Shown here piece after piece: positions 12,309-24,059 of a stretch of 64,000 bases of DNA. Every line of letters begins with the position of its first letter. Position 1 is the first letter of the stretch. The notes below the pieces were generated by a model, which saw only the letters and a list, made by a program, of their open reading frames with translations, was not told where the DNA came from and made no database searches. The stretch spans positions 66,980,144-67,044,143 of the forward strand of contig OX578276.1 of assembly GCA_951217055.1 (NCBI GenBank), written 5' to 3'. Made by a program: the position numbers and the translations under genes. This stretch comes from Gerris lacustris (taxonomy: Eukaryota > Arthropoda > Insecta > Hemiptera > Gerridae).

Positions 12309-13187
12309 TATTGTTGGAACTGATTAAAAATAAGAAACAAATAAAAAGGAATCCGATGAAATTAGTTTAAATGCTATAAGCGAACATAATCAGTAATTAG
12401 TGCGGGACTTTTGTAAAACGACAAAGTTTGTTTACATCTGACAAAATTCAATTAATTTAATTAATTAAATAAAATTAATGTATAAAACCTCTTTTTGAAA
12501 AATGGAAAAAAAAAAAAAATCAATTAGTCCAAAACTGTCACCCATCCAAGTACTGACCACGCCCAAAGCTGCTTCCTCCTGCTGCTTCCTTGAGTTACAG
12601 ACATACGGAACCAAATATTTTCCCCCTTGCATGAAACGGACTTATGTCTAGGATTTTTTAAAATCGGAGACATAAAAAATTTCTTCAGAACTTATAAGCT
12701 CAGGTAAGCTCGGAAACAAAAAAATATTTGTAAAATTTAATTTATCTGACCTCTAATTTTAACATGATCCAACAAAATGAATTACATAATTTACTTGGTT
12801 AGGGAATTGTTTAGTAAAAAGTATAACGTCTAGATAATATGTATTACTTAGCCTAATATTGTTAATGTGTATTGCTGGCAGGACATATTACACGTAAGTA
12901 AATAAAATACATTAATATTTCTTCCGCCGCTGTAACTAAAAGACAAATTACATTATTAATAAAAAAACTATTCAAAATCTTTGACAGAATAAACTAACAC
13001 AATATTGACTTTAAAGAGTACATATTTTAAATAGATCAAATACTTGTTCAGAAGACTTCATAAACTACTCTGTTAAATTTATACTCTACCTTAGCTTTCA
13101 ACCGTGGAATGAGTTAAAACGAACTTAAGCCTTGATTGCGATTTATGACTTTTCCTTTCTAGAGTATGTTTCCTAGGCCTAGAGTAA
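12309..13187. other. Intergenic stretch
   Basis: AT-rich with short poly(A) at 12508-12520. No gene recognised. Confidence 0.35.
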
Positions 13188-14748
13188 TATACAGGGTGAC
13201 CGGAAGTTAACCAGCCAAACTTCATGGTTACGTACTATGGTCAAATTGGAACAAAAAATGTCGAGTAAGCATATGCCCATCTCTCAATAGTTCTCGAGAT
13301 ATCGATTTATTTCTTTTTTTTAAGTGTTTCACGAAAAGTTTCAAAAAATGCCTAATATCTCAAAAATTTATTTTCAAATTATAAGCTGCTAAGCATCTTT
13401 TAAGTCCGGGTACATGTGAAAATTTGATTTTTAAAAAAATCGACCACGAAATTCCTGAGCTTTCTACTCTTAACTGAGGGATGCTAGAAGTGTGGCAATT
13501 TCAGGAAAAACTTCTGCATTTCATAAGCTTTCAAATGGTATAATTAAAGTTTAAGATCAATGGACTAGTTTTTGAATTATGTTGGATTGAATGTTACCAT
13601 ACGAGAATTCTTTTGGTTAGAATCACAAACAATTCTTGTACAAATGCAAAAAAGGTTTCCCCGAACTAAACCACAACACTTCGGGTTTTTTATAGGAAAT
13701 TTGACGCTGAACAAAAAAGTTCCTATAACATGGTTCCTGAAAAGCTTCGTTTCCGAGATATTCGCAAAAAACACAATTTTTGGACGTTTTTCATTAAAAT
13801 TCTCAAATAATACACTTCTTCATAAAACACCTTGCAACAACGTTAGTGAAAAGTTCATTCAGAAATTTAATGTTAATTTAATGAAAAGTTCATTAAATTT
13901 CTGAATGAACTTTTCACTAACGCAATGTGACTTTCTATCGCCTTTACTTTTTAAATATTAAGCGTAAATTGAAATTAATGGAAAAAATGAAAGAATAAAA
14001 AAAAATTCTAATAACTCGAATACAAGTAAAATGTGGACCCACAATTGTTGGACATTTTTGAGAATTTTAATGAAAAACGTCCAAAAATTGTGTTTTTTGC
14101 AAATATCTCGGAAACGAAGCTTTTCAGGAACCATGTTTATAGGAACTTTTTTGTTCAGCGTTAAATTTCCTATAAAAAACCTGAAGTGTTGTGGTTTCGT
14201 TCGGGGAAACCTTCTTTGCATTTGTACAAGAATTGTTTGTGATTCTAACCAAAAGAATTCTCGTATGGTAACATTCAATCCAACATAATTAAAAAACTAG
14301 TCCATTGATCTTAAACTTTAATTATACCATTTGAAAGCTTATGAAATGCAGAAGTTTTTCTTGAAATTGCCACACTTCTAGCATCCCTCAGTTAAGAGTA
14401 GAAAGCTCAGGAATTACGTGGTCGATTTTTTTAAAAATCAAATTTTCAAATGTACCCGGACTTAAAAGATGCTTAGCAGCTTATAATTTGAAAATAAATG
14501 AGTGACTCTGAAAGGTTTTTTATGCTCTTTAAAGTTGTTCCTTAGCCTAATTTCTCTATCACATTTAGTTTTTGAGCTATTAGGCATTTTTTGAAACTTT
14601 TTGTGAAACACTTAAAAAAAAAGAAATAAATCGATATCTCGAGAACTATTGAGAAATGGGCATATGCTTACTCGACATTTTTTGTTCCAATTTCACCATA
14701 GTACCTAACCATGAAGTTTGGCTGGTTAACTTCCGGTCACCCTGTATA
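13188..14748. mobile_element. ~1.56 kb foldback element with TACAGGGTGACC ends
   Basis: The outer ends (13188-... and ...-14748) are inverted TATACAGGGTGACCGG termini with TA borders, as in Tc1/mariner-like MITEs. Long inverted arms run inward over about 650 bases but differ by indels. The right arm has about 85 extra bases near 14500-14585 and other extra sequence near 13925-14030. A second, perfect inner hairpin is centred near 13881 (arms within 13841-13922). The frames at 13572-13904 (+) and 13958-14278 (-) encode nearly the same peptide only because they are the two arms; no known domain is present. Confidence 0.8.
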
Positions 14749-14759
14749 TATTTATTTCC

Positions 14760-14990
14760 TGGCTGTTCCATATGATTGTTTATTGAGCTGAGCGAAGCAA
14801 AAATGTATAAACTATACTTTGTATTTGGTTGGACACATACTCCTCCTGAACGGCTGAACCGATCAGCACAAAATTCGGCGCGGTCATAGTGACTAACCAC
14901 AGGAAAGTATATATCTGAAATGGTCCAAATCGGTACACAAGGGTACGAGGTACGGGGTACAAAAGTTAAAATAGTATAGTAGTATATTTG
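14760..14990 (-). repeat. Helentron-like repeat unit, fragment
   Basis: Contains the family phrase GGTACACAAGGGTACGAGG followed by GGGGTACAAAAGT, also found at 19160, 37420, 37590 and in the 46.5-48.5 kb array. Non-coding fragment; strand assigned only relative to the array. Confidence 0.5.
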
Positions 14991-15386
14991 ATCCGATTTC
15001 AGCTATTTATAAATAAAAAAGGTTTATTGTTTAGGATTAAAATGCACGCTCAGCTCAATATTGCAAGCAGACAACTGCATTGCACACCTAGTTTAATGAT
15101 ACGAAACAAGTGTATCTTAAGACGCTTGAGTTTGTAACCCATTTTTAAAAATGTAGTTAAAAAAAAAAATATTTTTTTTAGTCTAATAGTACTGTGCCTT
15201 TCTAAGGGTACGTGTTCCTGCAACAATCTAGTAACCAACTAAATGTATTTACTATATTTTGACTAACGGTATTGCTAAAGTTGAATAGAAAAAACATAGA
15301 TTTATAAACAGAACTACCGCATCTTTAGAAAATTACTTTAACAACCACGTGTATAAAATTTATGCAGCAATATATATTTTAAAGAA
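14991..15386. other. Intergenic stretch
   Basis: AT-rich with poly(A)/poly(T) around 15160-15180. No gene recognised. Confidence 0.35.
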
Positions 15387-15558
15387 TAGCGGCCTTTACA
15401 CTTGCGCACTTTCCTGCAGGATAGAGCAACAAACGAGAAAGAGCGCCAGTGTAAAGGCTGCACTGGAGTGAGGGATTACGCGTCCACAGGGACGCACGCT
15501 TTACTCGATTCAGGCCTGCAGGAATGAACGTATGTCGTCGTATGTGTAAAGGCCGCTA
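15387..15558. mobile_element. 172 bp TIR element (MITE)
   Basis: The ends are inverted TAGCGGCCTTTACAC (15387-15401 and 15544-15558). A third, slightly altered copy of the word (GTGTAAAGGCTGC) sits internally near 15450. CCTGCAGG occurs symmetrically in both halves. It is GC-richer than its surroundings and has no ORF. Confidence 0.65.
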
Positions 15559-16960
15559 ATGTCTATTCAACTCTATATACTGTTGTTATTGGTATTTTTA
15601 ACGAAAAAGATAATGAAACTGAAACACACATAGTGAATATGTTAACATAAAATATATTGACATGATATATACATTACACGTGTGTGCGTGTGTGAGATAA
15701 AAAAAAAAGTGTGTGTAAGATTGTTAGTAATTGTTTGGCGTAGATTGAGCTTTCGCGTATAAAAACAGATACGTTATACAAACTTAAAATAAGTGAAAAG
15801 AGAACATTACCCATTTTAGTCACGCACTCACTTGGCTGGAACTCGAATTCTTACAGTGAATATTATATAGTAGAAGCAAATGTAATGTAGTGATAATGTA
15901 AAAAAATGCTCATACTTTACTATTGTTAAGGCAATACGTTTTTTAAAAAGACGATGTACTTCATTTTTTTCTTTAACATGTTTCAAACATAAATATGGGG
16001 TCAAAGAAATGTGTAAGTTATTATAAGTCTTATATTGTTCAAAAGTTTAATACCCTCTTTTCAAGCTTAGGTTTTTGACAGTCATGTGAGTAAGATTGTG
16101 CAAACAGTTCTAAGATCCAAGGGGGTTGTTGTCGTAGTTGTAAATAACGTGTTAAAATGACTTAAAGAAGGGAGAAGGTGTTAAAGACCCAATATTAACT
16201 AGAATAAAGTTCTCGATAAACCCGACATGTTAAGTCTTAAGGGAGGTGCTTAGAAGGATTAAGCCCACGCTACGTCTACCTTGATACTTTATCAAGTGTC
16301 AAATCAGAAAAGGTATAGAATGCATAGCTAAAACTTAATACTTTAATACTTGCTAAAACCCTTCCTTGTATAGCTAATTATAGAGATTTAACTGATTTTT
16401 GAATTAACTTGATCCTAAGCCTCCTGAATCTATAAGATCTGATTTCTATTCTTTTAGTCTGTCGTCATACTTCAAACTAAGTTAAGTTTATAAGCAATAG
16501 TTTAAATGTACATTTTTATTTAGATAAAATTATGTTTGCACATTAGCGTTAACACGAAAGATTTCGGTAAGCTAACATTGCAAACATTTTTGTAAAGAAT
16601 TGCGTTCAATCAATAATCAATTTATAAAATTAGGCGTACTAACGTAAAAAATTTGCTCCAACAATAACACTAAGATTTTTTGGGGGAGTTTTTGATCATA
16701 TCGGTTATTTTAGATTTTTTTTCGATTAAAGATTGTAGATATCTAACTTTTCTCGGACGCTGTACTGTGTCCTATCCTTGTTTTTCATTTGTTTGTTTAA
16801 TTTAGCATAATTTAATGTGCACCTTGTAACAGAGTTAATATTTCTTGTCCAAAACTCAGTAATATAGCCGCTATTAGATTATTAGAGCATATAATATTCT
16901 TACCATAACTTAAAAGATCTTTTTTAGACGATTTATACACTTGTTCACGGTTCTAATAAG
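15559..16960. other. Intergenic stretch
   Basis: AT-rich with a short TG-rich tract near 15680. No gene or repeat boundary recognised. Confidence 0.35.
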
Positions 16961-17339
16961 TATACAGGGTGGTCCAAAAGTCTTCCCACCCCCCCGCTTA
17001 ACTTTTGAACGGTTTGAGATATATTAATGAATCTTGGGGGATCTCTACCATGCAAAGGGAAGTTTGATTTCATGTATTCGCGCACTAGGGGCAACACCCC
17101 ACTTTTTGATAGCATATTTAAATTCTACGGTGAAAAATAATAAAATTTTACTTGAAACTTTTTATCTCTGATATTTTGCCTCCCTATAGGGGGGCGAAAA
17201 TAGCAAAATAACACTTCGAAAATAGTAAAAAATAACACTTATATCGTTATAAAATCTAAACGGTTTGAAAAAAGTTTGAAAGTTAAAAAAACGGTTGAAA
17301 GTTAAGAGGGGAGGGGAGACTTTTGGACCACCCTGTATA
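16961..17339. mobile_element. 379 bp MITE, Tc1/mariner-like ends
   Basis: Terminal inverted repeats TATACAGGGTGGTCCAAAAG at both ends, with TA as the outermost bases, fit a TA-target mariner-type MITE. A C-rich run (16987-16995) and a G-rich run (17190-17195) lie inside. No transposase frame. The right end directly abuts the SINE that follows. Confidence 0.8.
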
Positions 17340-17640
17340 GTAGTAGTAAGGTCCTAGTACTAGTACTAGACGGGTAGGACGGACCACTTGTTTGTACCTA
17401 GCAATTAGGACATCTTTTAGGTCCATTTTACTATCCCCGCGGTAGAGAGTTCCAGCCACTTCAAACATTATACCTCTGTACATTGTACCGCCGAAGCGAA
17501 TATGATGTGATAATTAGTGAGCCATATAAATCAGAGCATCACGGCGAGGGATCGAACCCACGACCTCGTACCGCCCTTGATTTAGTAATGGCCGAGCAGA
17601 CGTGGTAAGTAATTTAACCTACATGGCCAAGCCGGCTCCC
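17340..17640 (-). repeat. tRNA-derived SINE, copy 2 (fuller copy)
   Basis: Read on the minus strand from 17640, it starts GGGAGCCGGCTTGGCC with an A-box-like TGGCCATGTAGG. It carries a B-box GTGGGTTCGATCCC at about 17541-17555 and ends in a TACTAC-type tail at 17340-17355. It aligns with 3672-3950. Its 3' tail touches the MITE end at 17339. RNA polymerase III promoter elements are inferred from the boxes. Confidence 0.75.
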
Positions 17641-19039
17641 TTTCTAATATGAAAGTCCGACTTTAATATATCCATGACCTTTAAATAAGTTCAAAATGTA
17701 AACGATAAATGCTATGTGACTTAATAATGATGTACCTATATGTTCAGATGAGAACGAATGAATTGATAAATTTATTATTAGGACACTTGTCGAAAAGTGT
17801 TTTAAGTTATTTATTTAGGTTCCTATGACTTTACTTATTTTGCCGACGTGGTATCGGAGCAATGCCTCAAAAATAGATTTTAGTTAAAATCTATATTTAT
17901 TATTTTAGAGTAAAAAAGATATTTAAAATGTGTTAAAGAATTTAAATACCTTTTTACTTTTACAATCAGTTGTTAAATAGTACTCAATTTAATAAAAATA
18001 GTTTTGACATTATTATCCCCTTTATAAATTATTATTATTTTTTCTTTTTTTTTTAAAAAGTAGAAAGACGAAGGGAGCTCTAATGGGGGCACCTATATCT
18101 TATAGCAGTGCTTTAATTTTTCTTTCTGATTGATCATTAAAACAGTTTAATTGCAAAAATTTGTAATGAACGTATGTTACTTGATATTAATTAGTACGAG
18201 TACATTAGTGGAACGAGATAATCCTTTTTATGTCTGTTGTAAATTGTCAATTATTGAAAATATATTTTAATTTACATGATTTCAACGTCCACTCTGCTGC
18301 AAATAGACTTTCAATTCACTAAAATAAAAACCATTTTAATTTTTATACTGTAAATATCTGTGGTCTTTAACATTGACTATTATATTTCCATTAGCTGGAT
18401 ACCCTTGCAACGGAGTATTTTACAGGGAATACTCATTAAATTATATGTTATAAAAAATAAATACGAAATTATTATATTTATTAATATATTCATAACTTTT
18501 CTTCCAATACTCCGATTAACTCAGAAAACCCGTAATTCATAATGATAAAAATCACTTATTAATTCCACTTTTTACTATTAAACATTTAAGGATAATACGG
18601 AGCTCGATGTGACTCGTATCAAAGCTTACGGACTACTCCAGATTCAGCACAATGGCAGGCTGTATAAAAGAAGTCTCAATTGTAATGATACTGTTTTCTC
18701 AATCTAGAATACAGCGTTGCTGGTATCAAAACAAAAAGAAGTAAATTGTTTCATCGAAGCAGTCTACATAAGGTATCGCTGTAAAGGTCTTGATGAGAGT
18801 TGTATCAAATTATTAACAAGCTCCTTATTTAAACCTTATATAAAACCTGTGCTAAAAACCTACATTAAGTGTCATTTGTACCCAAAGTACTTAAATATAC
18901 AAAAATAATTTTATAATTGTATTCCTGGCATTAATTAAGGTATGTATGCTTAAAAAAAAAAAAAAAAAAAAAAAATTGGATGAAAAATAGTAATATTAAT
19001 CATTTTTAATTAAAGAGCAGTTTTCCCGTTTTTCCTGCC
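17641..19039. other. Intergenic stretch with poly(A) run
   Basis: No gene recognised. A ~25-base A run at about 18951-18975 could be a retroposon tail, but no element could be defined upstream. Confidence 0.35.
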
Positions 19040-19320
19040 CCCCTCCCCCTCTTTTTAAATGAAAATATTACAAAATTGTACAAAACAATAATTCTTGTAC
19101 TCTTAAAAAGTTATTCAACGATATCCATCATGACGGGTAAATATTACTTTGACTTTTGTACCCTGTACCCCTGTGTACCTAAATGTAGATTTCGAAATAT
19201 CATTCAGAAAATGAACTTTTTCTTGTTTTTGAAGTTCAAGTGTGGAAATTTTCATCAAGATCGCACTATAACTATAGATTTGAAATAACAGATAAACACA
19301 CATACATACTTTCGCATCTT
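19040..19320 (+). repeat. Helentron-like ~290 bp unit, single copy
   Basis: The order of landmarks matches one unit of the 46.5-48.5 kb array: CTCTTAAAAAG, TCAACGATATCCATCATG, TGTACCCCTGTGTACC, AAGTTCAAGTGTGG, then AACAGATAAACACACATAC. Confidence 0.65.
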
Positions 19321-19645
19321 TCATCAAGGTGGCCGATTGAAAAACCCTATTACAAAAGTTGTTTATGTCGCAAAAGGTAGCTTACTTCCAAATTTCAAGG
19401 TTATAGTGCTATTGGTTCCGGAGATGTCGACAAATCGAATTTTGCATATAAATAGCCATCTTACCTCTTATGAGCTCTTTAGGAAATATTTTTATAATCT
19501 GCCGTCTTGATTCAATAATATTATGAGGAACATACCTACACAATTTTATAGTCATAGGTCCAGTGGTCTCAGAGATATTGTGATTGGTCAGTGAGTGAGT
19601 GGGTGGTAATTTGGATTTTTTATACATATATAGATATGGAAAATC
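19321..19645. repeat. Related GTGAGTGAGTGG repeat fragment
   Basis: Ends in CAGTGAGTGAGTGGGTGG and an ATACATATATAGATA tail, like the start of the repeats at 37752 and 39205 in inverted sense. The class is uncertain (Helentron-like). Confidence 0.4.
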
Positions 19646-20337
19646 CTAATATTTGAAATGTGGAAATTTTTTTCTGTTAAATTTAATTTCTTTTTCTATT
19701 AGAACTGGGTACAGTTGATAAGATACTGGAATATTCGAACTCCTCTTGCTTAGTTTTTGTTCTCGTTTAAATAATATCTGTAGCCTATTAATTTTATATT
19801 TATTTATTCTTATATAAAATTATATAAGAAGTGAAATAGGTCAAAACTATGATTTTTTTCTTACTTCTGAATATAACTGACAAGTAATATTTCTCAGAGC
19901 AAATCATTTATTAAGGAAAGGACTCGGTGGAAACCTCACTGGTAGTGAAATATTTTAATGGTATAAAAATATCATGTATGGAATATCTAGATGCAACTGA
20001 CTAAGGCAGGTTATTTCACAGCGGCTCAGAACCGAGGTAAGGAATTAAAAATTTAGAGACCGAGCGCCCCAAGAGAAACCTTAACCCTCCAAGGGTAAAC
20101 TATCAAAAATTATTGTGTTTTCGTCTCTTTCGCCACCAGCTAACCTCACCTCATTTATTTATTTACCTGTGTCTTCACTGTATACATTTCAAAAACCCAA
20201 ATATAATTTTAAAGAATTAGACGATTTGAAATTAAATGTACCAAACCAATAAAAAAATATTACTTTCGTTAATGCATGTTTTATGTAGTAACACTGTTTC
20301 TTGCAGTTATAAGAGCTATTACTTTGAATACCAAAAT
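19646..20337. other. Intergenic stretch
   Basis: AT-rich; no gene recognised. Confidence 0.35.
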
Positions 20338-20560
20338 ATAGGGTCCGTAGGCAAAACCAAGGACCCTTATATTTTCCTGCGTGTGTCTGTCCGTCCGTCC
20401 TGTCGCGTGCTCTCACGGCTACACCATTCGTCCGATCACTTTGAAATTTGGCATGTATGTGTCTTGTACCTACCCACATATTTTAAATATATAGCGACTT
20501 AAAAAAAATATTTTTCAAAAAAATTAGGGTAAAAAAACTTAAGGGTTAAAATTTTTAAAA
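20338..20560 (+). repeat. Repeat with AGGGTCC-stem head and (TGTCCG)n, copy 1
   Basis: Starts with AGGGTCC pairing with GGACCCT 17 bases downstream, then TTATATTTTCCTGCG and a TGTCTGTCCGTCCGTCC tract, then CACTTTGAAATTTGGCATG. The same layout occurs at 52489-52720 with a different but still complementary stem. Confidence 0.6.
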
Positions 20561-21469
20561 ACTTTGGGGTTTTTTTTTTTCGACATCGTGAGGGGTATTA
20601 TATGAAATGGTAGGTCGAGCTGATTACAAAAATATATAATTCTTATTTTATAACTTTTATAGGGCGAGCGTAGGCAAGTTTGAAGTGGGTGTGAAACGTG
20701 CCCCCCCCCCCTCTATCTCGCTTATGTGATGTGCAAAAAATCTGAAAAAATTCTTGAATATTCTTCGACCAAAAGTAAAGATACCACTTTTTGGAAATTT
20801 CGAAAGAAATATTATTTTATTTTTTATTGACAAAATACGTTTTTTTATAACTATGGTCTTTTATATAGTTGTAGTCCGGTTCAGTGGCAAAAAAATACTT
20901 TATCAGAAGGTTGTTTTTGTGTTTTGAGAATATCAGACCCATAGGATAGTTAAAAGTAAGCTTTTTAGCATTTTAAAAAACACCATCAATAGGGTACTAC
21001 TTAAACTATACAGTTTATTTAGTTTTCTCTATACTATAAGCTTTCTCTATAATCGTTATAAGCCCTAAACTTTTTTTTTACGGTTTTCATGACCCGAGGA
21101 ACCCTTCTATTCTGCCTTGAATTATAAGTTTTTATCGTGTGAAATGTACGAATAACAGTGAATCATTGAAATGAGAACTGTGAAGCATAGTTCCGTAAAT
21201 CTATAACGTAGAATTGTAGTTATTCGTATAAATAAAAATAAAGGATAGCATACTACACTACATATTATATGAGAAAGTAAGAACCGAAGTAAATATTATA
21301 CTGCCCGTGGAAAAAAATATAATAGGAGTAACATACAAATCTAATTTATCAAGAATAAGTTCGCTCAAACAAAAGCCCTTCGCTTATTAAATAACAATTT
21401 TAGAAGAATAAAAATTTTAAATAAGTACATCGAATTTTACTTATTTTTAAAAAAAAAAAAATACTCTGT
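20561..21469. other. Intergenic stretch with C run
   Basis: AT-rich; a C12 run at 20701-20712. No gene recognised. Confidence 0.35.
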
Positions 21470-22057
21470 CAATTAGTGTGGCACAAAGCTTCCTCGCGTC
21501 GGATGGAAGCTATGTGAAAAAATTTTAGGTGTCCGATTTCAAAAATTCCAAGACAGAAATTCGTTTCAGACATCACAGAACATTTTTGATTCCGTGTCTG
21601 TCTGTCGATCTGTCTCTCAATTTTTCGAACCAACATATCTTAATAACTACTCGTCCAATTTTATTGAAATTTGGATCTTAGTTCATAATTAGCCTATTGT
21701 TGGTCCCATATAAGTTTCAACCTTATGCGCCCTTTTTTTCTCTTCCACCTACGCACAAACATACATATAATATATTTACAACTATATCTTCAAAAGTACT
21801 TATCTGATTTTTATGAAATTTTGATGGTTTGTCGAAAGTAGCCCGCAGATAGCCCCAGAATTTTTTCAACCGTCTGCACTTCTTACATTTTTGATAAAAT
21901 TGATACTTTCATTAATGTAAAAAATCGAAACAATTTAATAGTTTTAAATAACGGGGAAATTACATAAATAAATTTGACAGTAATATGTTTTAATAGTATA
22001 ATATCATTAAAGTATACAAAATAAAACGCGAGGAATCTATGTGCCACACTAATTGGC
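21470..22057 (+). repeat. Repeat family A, copy with inverted ends
   Basis: The left end CAATTAGTGTGGCACAAAGC is the complement of the right end GTGCCACACTAATTGG. The inner start GGAAGCTATGTG, the CCGTGTCTGTCTGTC tract, and AAAAGTACTTATCTGATTTTTATG match the copies at 30419 and 42734. It is followed directly by a second, inverted copy. Confidence 0.7.
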
Positions 22058-22385
22058 TGAGTATTTTACATGTATTAAAGTATCAATTTAGCAAAATTTA
22101 AAGAGCGCAGACGGTTGAAATTAATCTGAGGCTATCTACGAGCAATTTTTGATGGAACATCAACATTTCATAAAAATCAGATACGTTCTGTTGAATATAT
22201 ATGTGTAAATATATGTATATTTAGAGCATGTGAAACAGAAACAAATGAGCACTTAAGGTTGGGACTTATATGGGATCATTAATGAGCTAAATATGACCAA
22301 CCTACCAAATTTCATTTCATCCAAAATTTGTCGTTCTTCAGAACGATCACATAGCTTTTGGTACCTTCGGTAAGCTTAGAAGCTA
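22058..22385 (-). repeat. Repeat family A, inverted 5'-half/3'-part copy
   Basis: Contains the complements of the family's GAGCGCAGACGGTTGAA block and of its head hairpin (CGTTCTTCAGAACG, CCTTCGGTAAGCTTAG). It lies tail-to-tail with 21470-22057. Confidence 0.6.
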
Positions 22386-23200
22386 TACAAATTCTAAAAA
22401 TTTAAAAGTGTTTGAAGCTTTGATATTTCATAAAGATCATTAATATTATCATTGGAAGACAGTCTAATTTGCACCACAGTCAGAGTAATAGAATAATGGT
22501 TAGAATATTGCGGCGTAAACGCAGGATTGCTCAATGATTTGAATCATAAGCCTGGATTACCATTTCAACTTTCTTTAATTTTGAATTCTAAGTTCTACTC
22601 CCAAGAAAGTGCTTTAAAAATGTTTTGATCTAAGTAAGACTTTTTTTACATCCAATAACTTTTAGAAGTCATATAGACAACCTTTTGACATCTAATTTTT
22701 GGCTAATCACCCTAAAGCACAAAAAACATTTGCCCGTAAAGCTCATACTTAAAAATTACGGATCGTTTTCCGGAAAAAATGAGGTTAAAAATTATTTAAT
22801 TAATCCGACTTGCAAGTCTGTCAAAAATATACATTTTATTCAAACATGATTCTATAAAACCTTAAGGGTCTATACACCTGAGGATTGAATATATTATTTA
22901 ATAAAATTAATAAAATAAAAAAGGGTAGCTAGTTTAAAGGCTATTAACAATTTACTAAACAAGTACATCTTGCATTATTACTGAAGGAACATGATCAGTT
23001 TATAGTACAGCTTTATTTACAAATTTACATACTTATACTTATCTTATTAAGTGACAGAATTTATTGTGATAAGTTAAGTAATATAATTTATTAGAACTAC
23101 GAGAAAGTCGAATCTTTTAAAAAATATATATTTTTTTTTATGAAATGGTCTCTAGTCTAGTGGATCAAAATATATATAAAATATGTAAATTAAATGTCTA
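22386..23200. other. Intergenic stretch
   Basis: AT-rich; no gene recognised. Confidence 0.35.
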
Positions 23201-23332
<132 letters not shown>

Positions 23333-23658
23333 CAACCATATTATTAAAATAAAAGTGAGAGATAGAGAGGAATCTTAAAATTAATAAAGATACTAAAATT
23401 ATCCCTTCCTCTATCTTCTAATTGAAAAAGCCAAAAAAGAGAAGAAAATTAAAAAAGCCCTTTTTCTCGCCCTTAAAAAATATAACAAGAGAAAGAAAAT
23501 CCATTTTCCTAACGAAGTGTTTTTCTTTTAAAAATGCCAACATATTTTTACTATAGTACAGGTTTTTTTTTTTGTAATCTTTTTATTAATAAGTATAAAA
23601 ATTAAAAGACGATGTAATAAGTATTTATTTATATTTAAAATCTTTGTTTTAATTAACT
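23333..23658. other. Intergenic stretch flanking the LTR element
   Basis: AT-rich; no gene. The last five bases before the LTR (23659-23663) form the target duplication. Confidence 0.4.
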
Positions 23659-23663
23659 ATCTA

Positions 23664-23891
23664 TGTTGGGTATGGTTTGATGAAAAAGAAGTGAAATAAA
23701 TGATTTGAATGATTATATTGATAATTAACATGTTACATAAATGAAATGTGTGATGTTAACGGGTACACTATGTTGCGAGTACTGAACCGACCTCCGGTCC
23801 CTACCGTAGACGACGAATCTCCCTCTCCTAGGAAGGTTAATTCCACAAATCCACACCGGTCAGGGCCAGAGGGCAGCACTTGTACTCAACA
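23664..23891 (-). repeat. BEL/Pao 3' LTR
   Basis: 228 bp, TG...CA bounded (plus strand TGTTGGGT...CTCAACA). It appears identical to 30147-30374. For a minus-strand element it is the downstream LTR and supplies the 3' processing signals. Confidence 0.95.
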
Positions 23892-23905
23892 TACCGCCCG
23901 CCTTG
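23892..23905 (-). other. Candidate polypurine tract
   Basis: On the minus strand the bases just upstream of the 3' LTR read AAGGCGGGCGGTA, a purine-rich run in the position where plus-strand synthesis starts. No function shown. Confidence 0.5.
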
Positions 23906-24059
23906 AAGGTACTTAGGTACTTCAACGCAAAACATGAATTTCGTTAAAAAGTAAATGAATAAATGATAAGGTTTAAAAAATAAGATATAAATTCAATCAA
24001 GTTATTAATTAGAGTTAAAAAATAAGATAAAGTAATCGGGGGAATCTTGCGCCCCATCT
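23906..24059 (-). other. BEL/Pao 3' untranslated region
   Basis: About 150 bases between the integrase stop and the polypurine tract; AT-rich, no ORF. Confidence 0.6.

Noticed and set aside
11820..12327. Pair of similar ORFs on opposite strands
   Set aside because: Mirror images within the 11728-12308 palindrome.
13572..14278. Two opposite-strand ORFs encoding similar peptides
   Set aside because: They are the two arms of a foldback element; no known domain and no codon-level conservation that I can show.
17530..17640. Functional tRNA gene
   Set aside because: A/B boxes are present but no cloverleaf with a paired acceptor stem is evident, and the sequence continues as a SINE.
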